38,387 bases of DNA from Oehlia diaphana (lineage: Eukaryota; Glomeromycota; Glomeromycetes; Glomerales; Glomeraceae). The position numbers and the translations under genes were made by a program. Under the pieces are notes generated by a model that made no database searches, had not been told where the DNA came from, and saw nothing but the letters and a program-made list of their open reading frames with translations. Every line of letters starts with the position of its first letter. The stretch's first letter is position 1. Below are positions 1-10,740 of this stretch, piece by piece. The DNA lies in assembly GCA_003833135.1 (NCBI GenBank), contig QZLH01000096.1, positions 28,483 to 66,869 on the forward strand, read 5' to 3'.

Positions 1-54
1 TTATTTATCATATATTTGATGAAAATATCTTTTAAAATATGCATAATATATTAT

Positions 55-1191
55 TTATGAAAAATGTTGATAAAAGATTAAGTTTCTTTTAGCCTGCCCA
101 GTTCTTTTTAATACCTCATCATTATTCCTTAATGTATAATTATCATTTTCATCATTATCACCTTCTTCTATATTATCATTGAAATTACCCTCCCAAATAT
201 CCATATTCATTTCTAAAAAGTTATGTAAAATTATTGCACAACATGTGAATAATACTTCCATCTTAACCGTTTTAATATCAAGATCCTTTAACGTTTTAAA
301 TCTTGCTTTTAATCTTCTAAAGGCATTCTCTATTACAACTTGATGACGTGAATGGAATTAATTAAATTTTTTGTGTTTTCGAGAAGATGGATCTTTAAAA
401 GGTGGGATTAAGAAAGGAGAAATAGGATAAGCTGAATCACCCAAAAGATAATCATCATCTTGAATAAGATGAGAATAATCTTTATAAAAAGAAGAATTTC
501 TATAAACTCGGGCATCATGTACTGAGCCCGGCCAGCCAACATCAAAACTAGTAAAAATGCCTCTATCATTTACAATACCTTGACAGTGAATAGCATAACG
601 TTTTTTTCTAATAAAGTAAACCTCTGGATCTTTATTTGGAGCATTTCTCATAGGAATATAGGTTCCATCAACTGCTCCAATTACATTTTTAAGCCCTCCT
701 AAATTTTCAAATCCTTCATTAACTTTTTTACACTCTTCTAAAGTAGGCCACTTAACAAACCTCTTTTTTTTTGCTAAAATTGCTTGAATAACTCGTTTAG
801 TATAAAGAATTACCGTCCCTTCTCCTATTCCAAATCTTGAACAAACTTCAAACAAACTTCCAGTAGATCCAAGTCGACAAAGAAATACAGCTAACTGAAA
901 TTCAACATAAGCTTAAGGTTTATTTCCTTGTGATGAAAATACATGATGGGATTGTATAAAGTTGGCTAATTGTTGGAAGCTATATGGATGCATTCTTAAA
1001 ATTTTTTTAAATCGAGTAATATCATAAAATGGAAGAACATTTTGCCACCAATGCTTTGACTTCACTACGCAGTATAATCTTGGTTCTAAATACTGTGAAT
1101 TTATTCGTTTTATTAAAACTGTTTGTAAAATGATATTATCCTCTTCATCACTTGAATTTTCCTCTTCTTCTTCTTCATGTTCGTCTTCCAA
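55..1191 (-). pseudogene. HARBI1-like (PIF/Harbinger) transposase relic with two nonsense codons
   Basis: One reading frame of 379 codons runs from the ATG at 1191 to the stop at 55, broken only by TAA codons at 913-915 and 358-360. No indel is needed. The acidic N-terminus (codons 1-20) is followed by a helical region and then a DDE_Tnp_4-type nuclease. Its first Asp lies in AVDGTYIP (codon 175), its second in LLGDSAYP (codon 252), and its Glu in VVIENAFRRLKARF (codon 288). The catalytic triad is therefore present although the frame is closed. Total length suits the HARBI1 family (about 350-400 residues). Both stops are TAA and could each come from CAA (Gln) by one C-to-T change; that ancestral state is inferred. 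In the family this nuclease cuts element ends and works with a separate Myb-like protein, which is not seen here. The left end of the element lies outside the window. Confidence 0.85.
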
Positions 1192-1375
1192 AAATATTTA
1201 TAACCATAACAACTTATAAAGTCTTTCTTTACGATTCATATTGTAACGGTAAAAGAAAAGAAGTCATTGACACCAATCATATCTATTACGATCAATCTGA
1301 TCAATCAAAAATGTGCTCAATTATAACTGCGGTTTGATTGGTTACACTATTTTTTGGTCAATCCAATCTGATCTA

Positions 1376-1397
1376 AAAATGAACAGGGCTAGTGTAA
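1376..1397. repeat. Candidate right terminal inverted repeat of the HARBI1-like element
   Basis: About 185 bp upstream of the transposase start, the sequence read on the minus strand begins CACTAGCCCTGTTCATTTTT and is flanked by TAA at 1395-1397. Harbinger elements end in short inverted repeats of this style and duplicate a 3 bp TAA/TTA target. The partner end would lie left of position 1, so the pairing cannot be confirmed. Confidence 0.4.
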
Positions 1398-1440
1398 TTT
1401 TAATTAGATTAATTTTTTATAAAGAAAGATTAATAGAAAC

Positions 1441-1897
1441 ATTAAAATCATAATATAAATGTATCTTTATCTGCTTTGCAAGTTTACTTAAGAAAAAAAA
1501 GTGGATTTTGAATATTGTTTTTGACTTTACATATGAATGAATAAAACTTTGCCAATCATATCTAAAAATGAATAACAAATTGAAAAAGTCAAATAAATCA
1601 AAAATAGCATTCAAAACCCTACTCTGCGCTCTAAGTAAACTTGTAGAGCAGGCAAAAATGCATTTAAAATATATGTTTAGAATGGTTGAATATATGGTAA
1701 AAAGTTTATTTTATGAAACAATTTTTTTCCAAAGTCACATAATTAGCCCTCGCTTTAGACGACCTCCAAAAAAAGTAAATTTTTATGCTGATCAAAAAAA
1801 AAATTGTTAAATAACTCAAAAATAACATTCAAGACCATCTATAACATACTAAGTAAACTTGCAGAACAGATTAAAATACACTTAATATACATTTCTT
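1441..1897. repeat. Three diverged copies of an interspersed repeat of about 78 bp
   Basis: A unit built around CTAAGTAAACTTGCAGAGCA occurs in minus orientation at about 1441-1519 and in plus orientation at about 1603-1679 and 1822-1897. All three copies continue with an A-rich stretch and share a CATTCAAAA-type start. The short ORFs at 1417-1614 (minus) and 1568-1810 (plus) are by-products of this repeat. The function and parent element are not recognised. The rest of 1398-2373 is featureless AT-rich sequence apart from a 7 bp inverted repeat (CCTAGGT/ACCTAGG) near 2236-2259. Confidence 0.55.
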
Positions 1898-2373
1898 TTA
1901 AAGATTTATTTATTAGAATTTTTTTTACAATTTTTTTTTATAAATTACGTAATATGTGTTTCAAACACTAGTGTATATTAAGAAATTTTCTTTACAAAAA
2001 ACTAATTTTTAAATTTTAGCAAAGGGTGTTTTTGGCTAAAAGTCTATTATGACTTTTATATTAGTTATTCAGGGTCTTGATAAGTATCATTTGAAAATAT
2101 ATTATTATATTTATCATATAAAGAAGCTAAATGCCTTAGAAAAATCTGCTCTAGAGTTTTTTTGACTTACAGAAGTAAAAGTAAAATAGCAAATTAACTT
2201 TTTAGACTACCAGATTGGTTTCTTAAACACCTTGTCCTAGGTGTCTTAGATGACCTAGGAAAAATCAGACTTTATTTTTTTTATTTTTTTATCTATACAT
2301 AGACCTTAGTCATGAAGTATATATGCATAAATTATACATACACCATAAATATATTATAGAAAAATTTTAATTT

Positions 2374-2619
2374 TTAGCATACATATACTGGTAACAAATA
2401 GAAAGATAGTGCACTTTCTGGCAAACAAATAAGCTGGCTATAATAATGTACAATGCACCAGCAATTCTCTAACCAATAATGAGATTTATATTTTTCTCTG
2501 ATCCATAAATCAGCAAAAAATTTTGGCCAACACTATTTCATAATTTTGGCCAGATCTTTAGATATAATAATATAATAACTAAGTACTATCTGTTCAAGCC
2601 ATTCTTGTTTTTCTTCCAT
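2374..2619 (-). pseudogene. Unrecognised short coding relic, 82 codons with one in-frame TAG
   Basis: From the ATG at 2619 the minus strand reads MEEKQEWLEQIVLSYY and continues to a TAA at 2374, with a single in-frame TAG after IMK. For so AT-rich a region it is unusually rich in Trp and Cys codons (for example HYWLENCWCIVHYY), which suggests a decayed coding sequence rather than chance. It lies downstream of the gag-type relic on the same strand and may belong to that element or to another. I recognise no family. Confidence 0.3.
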
Positions 2620-2960
2620 ATTCAAACTTAAGTACTTATATTAAAGATCAGAAATTTTGCAATTTTGCTACTACAACATATTTAAATAATTTTTATTTAA
2701 TATAAAATTTGCTGTCACATATACTAAAACTAATTTCTACCTTAATAATTAATATTAAAGAGTTTAAATCTTCATATTCTAATTTGCTGATCATAATTTA
2801 TTTGTTATTTTATTATACAAAATTACATTATTTACATATATACTTCTATAATATCACATGTTTATTACTTAATAAAATATGTTGAATCCATCATATATAA
2901 TGCTGCTATATTTTATCTTACTTTTTCTGAATATTGGTATATCTAATTTTCTTCTTAATT

Positions 2961-3098
2961 TACTATATTTACCCAAAAATAAGTAATCATCAAAAATAAG
3001 CAACATGGCCCATGTTATAATAAATTTTAGCCTACATTATTAAACTTGGCTGGCATTATGTGCAAAAACTTGTTGCTTATTTTTGGGCAAATACAGTA
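2961..3098. mobile_element. Small MITE with 25 bp inverted repeats and TA target duplication
   Basis: The left end reads TACTATATTTACCCAAAAAT and the right end, reverse-complemented, TACTGTATTTGCCCAAAAAT. Over 27 positions there are four mismatches, all transitions. Reading the outermost TA as the target duplication gives a non-autonomous element of about 136 bp, as expected for Tc1/mariner (Stowaway-like) MITEs. It has no coding capacity. It sits between the unknown relic and the gag-type relic in AT-rich DNA. The remaining sequence 2620-2960 and 3099-3320 shows nothing else. Confidence 0.7.
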
Positions 3099-3319
3099 TT
3101 TGTTATCACACTTATTGCTATTCCTGTATCTATTATTACAGTGACTTATTGATCCTCTTTCTAATTCTATTCTCATTACTGTAGTTAATGTTTCTCATGA
3201 GTTGAATCAAGTTGAGTTTCAAATTAATTTTTTATATAATACAAAATATCTCACACTAATTTTATAATATTTTATTTATGTTATATAAGTTTATACGAAT
3301 CATTTCAAGTTGCATATAC

Positions 3320-5630
3320 GAGGCACTAGCTGTAGTTCTCTTCTCAAACTTTTTCATTTACAGATTTTGGTTTATATGTACCTTCTCTTAATTGTCTATA
3401 ATATTTGTTATTTCCATTCACTAGTTATTCAAATGATATATTCATCCACATTTCCTATAATATCATAAAATAGTACTTCATCAATTATTCTTAGTCCATA
3501 TACTCTTATTTTTATTTTATTTCTTTTTGGCTTATACCATTCATTTTATTTACTTTGTTTCATTTCTATATAGTATGATTTTTCATTTTTTTTCTATTTT
3601 GATTTATATGATTTTTCATCCTTTGTTATAGGTGCTTTTGGATTATAAAATGTTTTAGGTTCAATTTCATCATAATTTGACCTTATATAATTTAATGTTG
3701 CTAATGGACTTATCATTTCTATTATCTATTTTATTTCTAGTTTCTCTCAATTCTTCTTAAAAATTTTCTTTCCTATTAATATTCTTATATTCTGATTTTG
3801 GATCTGACCTTTTTATACATTTCATTATATTCTGATTTTTCATCACTATTATATCTTTTAAAATCATGGTAATAATCATTTTACATTTCTTTTCCTTCAG
3901 AACAATTATTTTTATAATGTCCTATTCTATTATATCCATAATATACTATTTTTTTTTCTGGTATTGATAACTTTCCTTGCATTAACTATCTATATCTTTG
4001 ATTTATCCTGCTTATTAATTTCCTATTTTCTTTCTCTAATACTTTTATCATTTTTACTTTATCTAACTATTAATTGGTCAACTCTATAATCTTGTTTTAC
4101 TTCTTATAGTCTAATATTTTTATATATTACTGGTTTTTCAATTATTTTATTTGACAATACTTTTTATTCTTAGCTGTTTCTGAATTTTTTACTGTTACTG
4201 CCTTAATATAATCAGTATTTAATCCTCTTATAAAAATTTTTTTCTGGCTTTATGCAACTACTACCACATCACCTCTTACTCTTTTCAAATTTAGTCTTAT
4301 ATTAATGTACTTTTTTATTTCCTTGCTTGATATTCTGCAAATTCTCTAGCCATTTATCTTTAATTTTCTGATTCATATATTTCTCAATAATTCTAAATTT
4401 TAATTTTACATTATTTGCATAATCAACCTATGACATCCAAAAATTCTCAGAAGAAAAATAAACAAAAGATATATGTTACAGATGATAAACAAGTTAAGGA
4501 TCAATCAACAATGACAAATCCTGATGCAAAAACATCAATTCATATATCTCATATAATACTGACTAGATACAAAAAAGTACAGAACTTTGTAATTTTATAT
4601 TTTACTTTTTTTTGACTGAGAACTCTTGTTAAGATTATGTTTTAGTAAAGTAAGATAGTATTCTATAAAGACAGCTTGAGTTACACATTTTTATAGAACA
4701 AGACCAAGTAACTATTTTGGTTCATCCAAGTAGTTGGGTTAATTCAACTAATAGTAAATTTTATATTTATATTTTTATATAATTGTCTTTTGTCTTTATA
4801 TATAAAATAAAAATAAAAATAAAATTATTTGCAACTGCATCATTAGCAATTTAGCACCATAGTTCCAATTTGTTATAATTACTTCTTCAATCTTTACCAA
4901 TGAGTTTTGACAATCTTAAATTTCTGTGCATTACCTATTCTTCTGAATCTTCATTAACTATTCTATAGAATCTTGGTATTTTTGCTATAGCTTTTCTATT
5001 TGCATTCAAATTTTCTACTGCATTTTCAATTACTTGAATTACTTCTTATAATTAGTTAATGTTGCTGGTTTTATCTTTTTCTTTTCCTTTCAAACTTTTT
5101 GGTTTTTCACTTGAGCCAATTTCAGGTTTTTATATATCTTTCTTAAAATCTTCTTTCTTAGAATCTTTTTCTTTAAATTCTTTTTCATAATCTTAACAAA
5201 TTTTTCTTCCATCTTTGAATCTTTTCAATTTTTCTATCTTACAACTTTCATATTCTCTTGTGTTTTCTACTCTCCGTTGTAAAATTTGTTTTTCTAATTC
5301 TTTTTTTTTAAGTTTAATATTTTCAAATATTTTTTTATAAATTCATAAGTTGTTAATACTTTTGCAGTTATTCTAAATTTTCCCATTCTTCTAATTTCTT
5401 CTATTTCTACATTATATCCTATTCTTCTCAAATTTTCTTTAAGTATTTCTTCAAATATCTTTGTTGACTCTGGACCTCTAGTTTTTCAGATTTATCTTTA
5501 TTACCAAAAAAATTGTGAAATTCAAAACTTTCATATCAACTTTGATGAAGTATATGTATTTTGGATCTGGTGTTAATTCTTAAATAAAATCAGAGGGAAT
5601 CACTACTTTTTGAACAATATGAAATAATAA
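3320..5630 (-). pseudogene. Decayed retrotransposon gag-type gene (capsid-like region and zinc knuckle)
   Basis: Read on the minus strand, long stretches of protein-like sequence alternate between frames with many stops. In order: VVIPSDFI-stop-ELTPDPKYIY (about 5600); a charged region containing STKIFEEILKENLRRIGYN (about 5440); IAKIPRFYRIVNEDSEE-stop-VM (stop at 4935-4937); FIRGLNTDYIKAVTVKNSET (about 4200), which resembles retrotransposon capsid; a helical stretch VLEKENRKLISRINQRYR (about 4020); and a zinc-knuckle remnant YYGYNRIGHYKNNC (about 3903-3945) in which both N-terminal Cys are Tyr. Coding-like sequence goes on to about 3320. No reverse transcriptase, protease or LTRs were found. 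The Ty3-like assignment is by overall resemblance and is the least certain part. The 4415-4615 plus-strand ORF is its antisense shadow. Confidence 0.6.
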
Positions 5631-6009
5631 TATTAGAAGATTTTTTATTGTATTCTAATATTTTATCTTCTTACTGTAACTTATAAATCTCACTAGTCAA
5701 ATGATGCCAAATCAGGAACTAATCAGATGATCAAATTTCACCTGATTGGTCCCTATTTTTTTTAAATTTTCACCAATTGGTAAACCTGATTGCTACCAAA
5801 AAATGACACAAAAAAAAGATACTCAGGTATCAATTAGAATATTCAATAGAGTACAATTATATACTGATTGATAACTTTTAATTAATTTATTGGCAAACAT
5901 TTTATTTAAAAGTATTTAATATTTTACAATAATTTCATATAATAATTTAAATTTATTAATTATTAAAAATACAAAATCAGAAATACTACTAATATTATTA
6001 TGTTTTTCT
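5631..6009. repeat. AT-rich stretch with scattered CTGATTGGT-type motifs
   Basis: No gene is visible. Between about 5695 and 5875 the motifs ATCAGG, CTGATTGGT and ATACTGATTGATAAC recur in both orientations. They resemble the subterminal motifs of the foldback element at 7559-8105 and the sequence at 9920-10090. This may be the end of a related element or of a larger composite, but its boundary cannot be fixed. Confidence 0.35.
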
Positions 6010-7558
6010 TATACTTTCAAACTTTATCTGGAATCTGATATCCAGGTTGTAGTCAATTCCCTACAAAAGAAATAAAAAAATTGTTTATTAACGTTTTTTT
6101 AATAGTTTTAAATTTTTGAAACTTACATATAGGATTTGATATCAAACTTGGAGTTAATTACCTATAATAGAATAATAAAAAATGTTAAACCCATTTTTTT
6201 TAATAGTTTAGAAACAATTTTTTCAAAACTAATCTATTCAATCAGTACATATATCAGTACTAATTTCCTATAATAAAATAATAAAAAAATGATTATTAAT
6301 GTTTTTTTAAAAATTTCAAAAAAATTGATATTTACCTATTGACCAATTCCCTATAAAAGAAAATAAAAAAATGTTAATATAACTTTTTTTTAATTTTTTT
6401 TAATAGTTTGATTTTTTTTTAAAACTAACTTATGGGATTCAATATCCAAGTCAGAACCATTTTCTTATAAAAGAAATAAAAAAAATGTTAATAAACGTTT
6501 TTTTTTAATAGTTTCAAATTTTTTTTCAAAATTAACTTATGAAATCCGGTATTCAAGTCAGAACCATTTTCCTACAAAGAAATAAAAAATGTTAATTAAT
6601 ATTTTTTTTAATAGTTTTAAAAAAATTATTCAAAACTAACCTTTGAGATTCGGTATTCAAATCAGAACTTTTTCTCTACAAAAGAAATAAAAAAAATGTT
6701 AAAATAAACATTTTTTTATTAAAATTTTGAAAATAAGTTTGAACTTATCTCTTAAGATTTAGTATCCAATATTGGAACTATTTCCCTACAATAAAATAAA
6801 AAAAAAGAAAATTTTAAATTAAAACTTGCTTTTTGGAATTTTATTTTCCAACTTTGAAACCATTTCCCTACAAAAGAGAAAAAAAATGTTTAAAAAAATG
6901 TATTTTTTTTTGAAGTTTCATAACAAAACTTTGGAATTCTGATTTCCAACTTCAGAACTATTTCTATACAAAAAAGAAAAAAAATGTTAAAAAGACATTT
7001 TTTTTTTGAAGTTTGTAACAAAACTTTGGAATTCTAGTTTTCAATTTTGGAACTGTTTCCTTATAATAAAATAAAAAAAAGAAAGGTTTCAAATTAAAAC
7101 TTATTTTTGGGATCTAGTATCTAACTTTAAAACTGTTTTTCTATAACAAAATTCTTTTTAGAATTAGTATCCAACTTCAAAACTGATTCCTTTTAATAAA
7201 ATAATAAAAAAAAAATGTTAAAACGTTTTTTTAATAATTTCAAAAATTATTTTTTGAAACTTACCTATAGTATTTGTTATAACTGATTCTCTATAATAGA
7301 ATATTAAAAAAAATATTAAAAATATTTTTTTAATAGTTTTGAAAAATTATTTTTCAAAACTTACCTATAGATTTCAAAAAATATTAAAAATGTTTTTTTA
7401 ATAGTTTTGAAAAATTATTTTTTGAAACTTATTTATAGGATTTGTTGTAACTGATTCCCTATAATAGAATATTAAAAACATTTTTTTTAATAATTTTAAA
7501 AAATTATTTTTCGAAACTTACTTATAGGATTCAGTATGCAATTTCAGAACTAATTCCC
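6010..7558. repeat. Diverged satellite array, about 15 units of about 100 bp
   Basis: A unit of roughly 100 bp repeats about 15 times. Each has a GGATTYRGTATCCAA-like stretch, then AGAACTAATTCCCTACAA, a run of ATAAAAAAATGTTAA, a T-run with AATAGTTT, and an AAATTATTTTTCAAAACTTA segment. The CCCTACAA/CCTATAA landmark recurs near 6060, 6160, 6350, 6570, 6785, 6865, 7050, 7280 and 7461. Units differ by substitutions and length changes (about 75-110 bp). The array is interrupted at 7559 by a foldback element and its next fragment resumes at 8106-8165. A stray unit lies near 9670-9790. There is no coding potential. Confidence 0.75.
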
Positions 7559-8105
7559 ACAGATCGAAATGTGAAAAATCAGGCATCAATCAGTCACCAA
7601 TAGGGCACCAATCAGGTAGCTGATTGGTGACTGATTGGTGACCGATTGGTGACTGATTGGCATTTTCGTTAAATACCATCACCAATCAGGCAGTTTGCTA
7701 ACTTTTGATCCAGTGATCAGAAAAAGATGAAATATAGTTCATTGGAATCGTCTCAATACGGCGAATCTAATGGTAGTAAAATCGTATTTTTAGGGTTAAT
7801 ATTTGATGAGATATTAAATAAAATGTAAAAATAAAAAAATACTATTTATACTTTATTTAATATTTCATCAATTATTAATTCTAGAAATACAATTTTACTA
7901 CCATTAGATTCGTCATGTTGAGACAATTCCAATGAACTATATTTCATTTTTTTCTGATCACTGGATCAAAAGTTAGCAAACTGCCTGATTGGTGACGATA
8001 TTTGGCGAAATGCCAATCAGTCACCAATCGGTCACCAATCAGCTACCTGATTGGTGCCCAATTGGTGACTGATTGATGCCTGATTTTTCACTTTTTGACT
8101 TATGT
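7559..8105. mobile_element. Foldback (long-palindrome) element with 11 bp subterminal repeats
   Basis: Positions 7571 and 8091 pair as the start of two arms of about 255 bp that run to a short loop near 7831. The outer arm contains tandem TGATTGGTGAC 11-mers (four in a row near 7620-7660, mirrored near 8000-8045). The inner arm starts at CCAGTGATCAGAAAAAGATG. The arms differ mainly by transitions. The insertion splits a satellite unit: its flanks end in CCC (7556-7558) and begin with CCC (8106-8108), so a 3 bp CCC (or 4 bp TCCC) target duplication is possible. It has no ORF and is non-autonomous. The inner arm recurs at 36281-36545. Confidence 0.8.
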
Positions 8106-8525
8106 CCCTACAATAAAATGTTAAAAGAATGTTAAAAATCATTTTTAATAAATGATTTTTTAATTGGTAATCCGTAAATCAAATAGTGAAAACAATAAAA
8201 AATTTGACAGAAATTTATTAATTAAAAGCCACATTTCTGAATGTGGAGTTGTTTATGAATTTTACTAGCCAAATATTTAAATAACGCCATTTTGCTTTAA
8301 TGAAATAGTTTTCCACAATTTTCCAACTAATCTTATACAAAAAAACCATAATGTAATGTTAGAAAAAGTAAAATTTTTAAGAGATCTGAAATTCTAAAGA
8401 CAAAAACTAATTTTATCATACCATATCACTTGAATAATAAGTGCTATTACAGTATAATTTACTTATAAAATATATCAAAAATAAAGTAAATATGCATGAA
8501 AGTTTAGTGAAATTAAGAATAATAC
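8106..8525. other. Satellite fragment then AT-rich spacer
   Basis: The first 60 bp complete the satellite unit interrupted by the foldback element. From about 8170 to 8525 I see no gene, repeat or regulatory signal that I can support. Confidence 0.5.
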
Positions 8526-9385
8526 CGCAAATAAGCAATTGCAGAATAATTGTGATTTACGGTATTGCAGAATATTGCAGATTTTAAACCTAAATATCCA
8601 CAATTTTACAATCTGCAATTATTCACAATTTCGCAAATATTTTGCAATTTTGCAATTTTGCAAAGTATCATAATTTAATTGCAGAATTGCAAAATATTTG
8701 CATAATTGTGAAACATTTGCAAAATTATGTATTATTTGCAATTTTGCAATATTAATTATTAAAGCAATTCCCAAAAAATATTGTAAAATATTTTTTTTAA
8801 TTAAAAATACTTTGAAAAAACGTTTTGCAACGTTTTTTCTTTAAATTAATAAAAAAATGTTGCAAAACATTTTTTTAATTAAATATACTTTGAAAAAACA
8901 TTTTACAACATTTTTTTTTAAATTAATTAAAAAAATGTTGCGAAACATTTTTTTTAATTAAAAATACTTTGAAAAAATATTTCGCAACATTTTTCTTTAA
9001 ATTAATTAAAAAATGTTGTGAAATATTTTTTTAATTAAATATAATTTAAACAACATTTTTTCTTTAAATTAATTAAAAAATATTGCAAAACGTTTTTTTA
9101 ATTTAAAAATATACTTTGTGTTTCACAACATTTTTTCTTTAAATTAATTAAAAAAATGTTGTGAAATACTTTTTTTAATTAAATATAATTTGAAAAAGCA
9201 TTTTGCAACATTTTTCATTAAATTAGTTGAAAAAATGTTGTGTAAACATTTTTTCATTAAATCAGTCAGTAAATTAATGCCAAAACTGATGGTGAATTGC
9301 GAAATTGTGAATTACTAATTGCAATTCAACTCTAAAATCCGCAATATTGCAGATTTGATCAATTAATTGCAGCACCATCTTTAAG
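8526..9385. mobile_element. Non-autonomous element: GCAATT-rich ends around a 78 bp hairpin array
   Basis: The two ends share an imperfect inverted repeat rich in TTGCAGATTTT and ATTCACAATTTCGCAA (left about 8530-8640, right about 9275-9375). The middle, about 8765-9260, is a tandem array of seven units at 76-79 bp spacing. Each unit has a small palindrome ATGTT-GCRA-AACAT followed by T-runs, AATTAAATATACTTTG and a partner ACATTTTGCAACATT. Palindrome heads lie near 8780, 8858, 8936, 9014, 9080, 9157 and 9235. The loop is GCAA, GCGA, GTGA or GTAA in nearly every unit. There is no coding capacity. A related array occurs at 37990-38165. Confidence 0.6.
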
Positions 9386-10520
9386 TGAAATATAAAAAAA
9401 TTTCTATAATTTGTACTTTTAAAACTTTAGTTTATTTTAAATGCCACATGCTTCTAAGGTAAACTTCGTTAAAAAAAGTTTTACGCTTAATGGCTTTGAA
9501 AGATAAAAGTATAACATTTACTTTATTGTTTATGTTAATTTTAGTAAACTATACTTTTAATTTTTGTTACATCAGAAATAATTAAAGTTAGCATATTATG
9601 ACAAATTAGTATATGATCTGTATCAAATTTTATATGTAATTTCTCTAATTAAGTTTTGAAAGTAAAATGTTTAAAACTTTGTGGGATTCTGGTATCTAAA
9701 TTAGAACCAATTTTCTAGAAAAAATTTTTTTTTAAAAGTAGTTTCAAAAGTAAAAGTAAATAAATGTTTAAAAAAAAATGTTAAAGATAATATGAAATAG
9801 TTTAATTAAACTTTTTTTACTAAATTTCAAAAGTAAATATTCAAAAAAAAATGTTAGTATTAATTTCAATAGTATGAAATAGTTTAATTTTAGTTAAAGA
9901 AAAATAGTTTATCAATAGTCTAATTAAAACAATAGAAATCAATCAGTAAATTTAAACTCAATGATAGTTATCAATCAGATATTAACCTGATTGATACCCG
10001 ATTGAAGTGTATACCAATTTCTAACTATTGAATAAATCAGGTAAAAAAAAGTTATCAATCAGATAAGTATCCAATTGATCAGCATTTTACCTGTATCTCA
10101 CGCTTAAATTTGCGAAGTTGTTTAATAACATTTAATATTTTTATCATATGCTTTAATAAAAGGTTTCATGTCTGATTTACTGCAGATTAAAGCTTTTTAT
10201 TAATTGCTTTTTTCTGTTTATTATATATTATCGGTATAATATGGATCACTTCATTCTATTTAATAAACAGTCATTTAAAAGTTAAATGATCAAATACTAA
10301 TTAATATTTAATAAAGATAAATTTTAAAAAAATATGTAATTGCTTATCATGAGAATCCTGAAAAATACATAAATAGGTAAGGTTCAGCTAAATACAGTGT
10401 AAAACAAAAAAAATGAGAAAATTGATTACGTGATTAAAAATAATTTACATCTTTAAAAATAAACTAAATTTGTACCATTTAAATATATAATAATTAATAG
10501 AATCCTAGATATTTTTAAAA
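9386..10520. other. AT-rich spacer with a stray satellite unit and CAATCAG motifs
   Basis: At about 9665-9790 one diverged copy of the 6010-7558 satellite unit is recognisable (GGGATTCTGGTATCTAAATT, then a T/A run). Between about 9930 and 10095 motifs such as TTATCAATCAGATA, CCTGATTGATACCC and AATCAGGTA recur in both orientations, partly mirroring 5700-5880. No gene is visible. Confidence 0.4.
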
Positions 10521-10740
10521 TAGGTTATAAGTCACACTTTTGGCAAATTGGATCATTTTTTAAGGGCTCAAAAAATCAGTTTTTGTAAATATCTTAGCAT
10601 CCAGTAGTTCAATTTTAATGACTAAATGAGGGCTATAAAATAAAAAAAAGTTCATCAAAATTGAATCATTGGATACTAAAATATTTACAAAAAATGATTT
10701 TTTAAGTTTAATCAAAAAGAGGAAAGTCCATTATAACCTC
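10521..10740. mobile_element. Imperfect palindrome of about 220 bp (foldback/MITE-like)
   Basis: Left-arm segments AGGTTATAA (10522), CTCAAAAAATCA (10568) and GTAAATATCTTAGCATCCA (10585) are matched in order and reverse complement by the right arm. The right-arm partners are TTATAACCT (10731), TGATTTTTTAAG (10695) and TGGATACTAAAATATTTAC (10670). The centre is near 10635. The ORF at 10669-10851 arises from this repeat. The transposon family is unknown. Confidence 0.6.

Noticed and set aside
4415..4615. Plus-strand ORF of 66 codons
   Set aside because: It is antisense to the gag-type relic and has only low-complexity composition.
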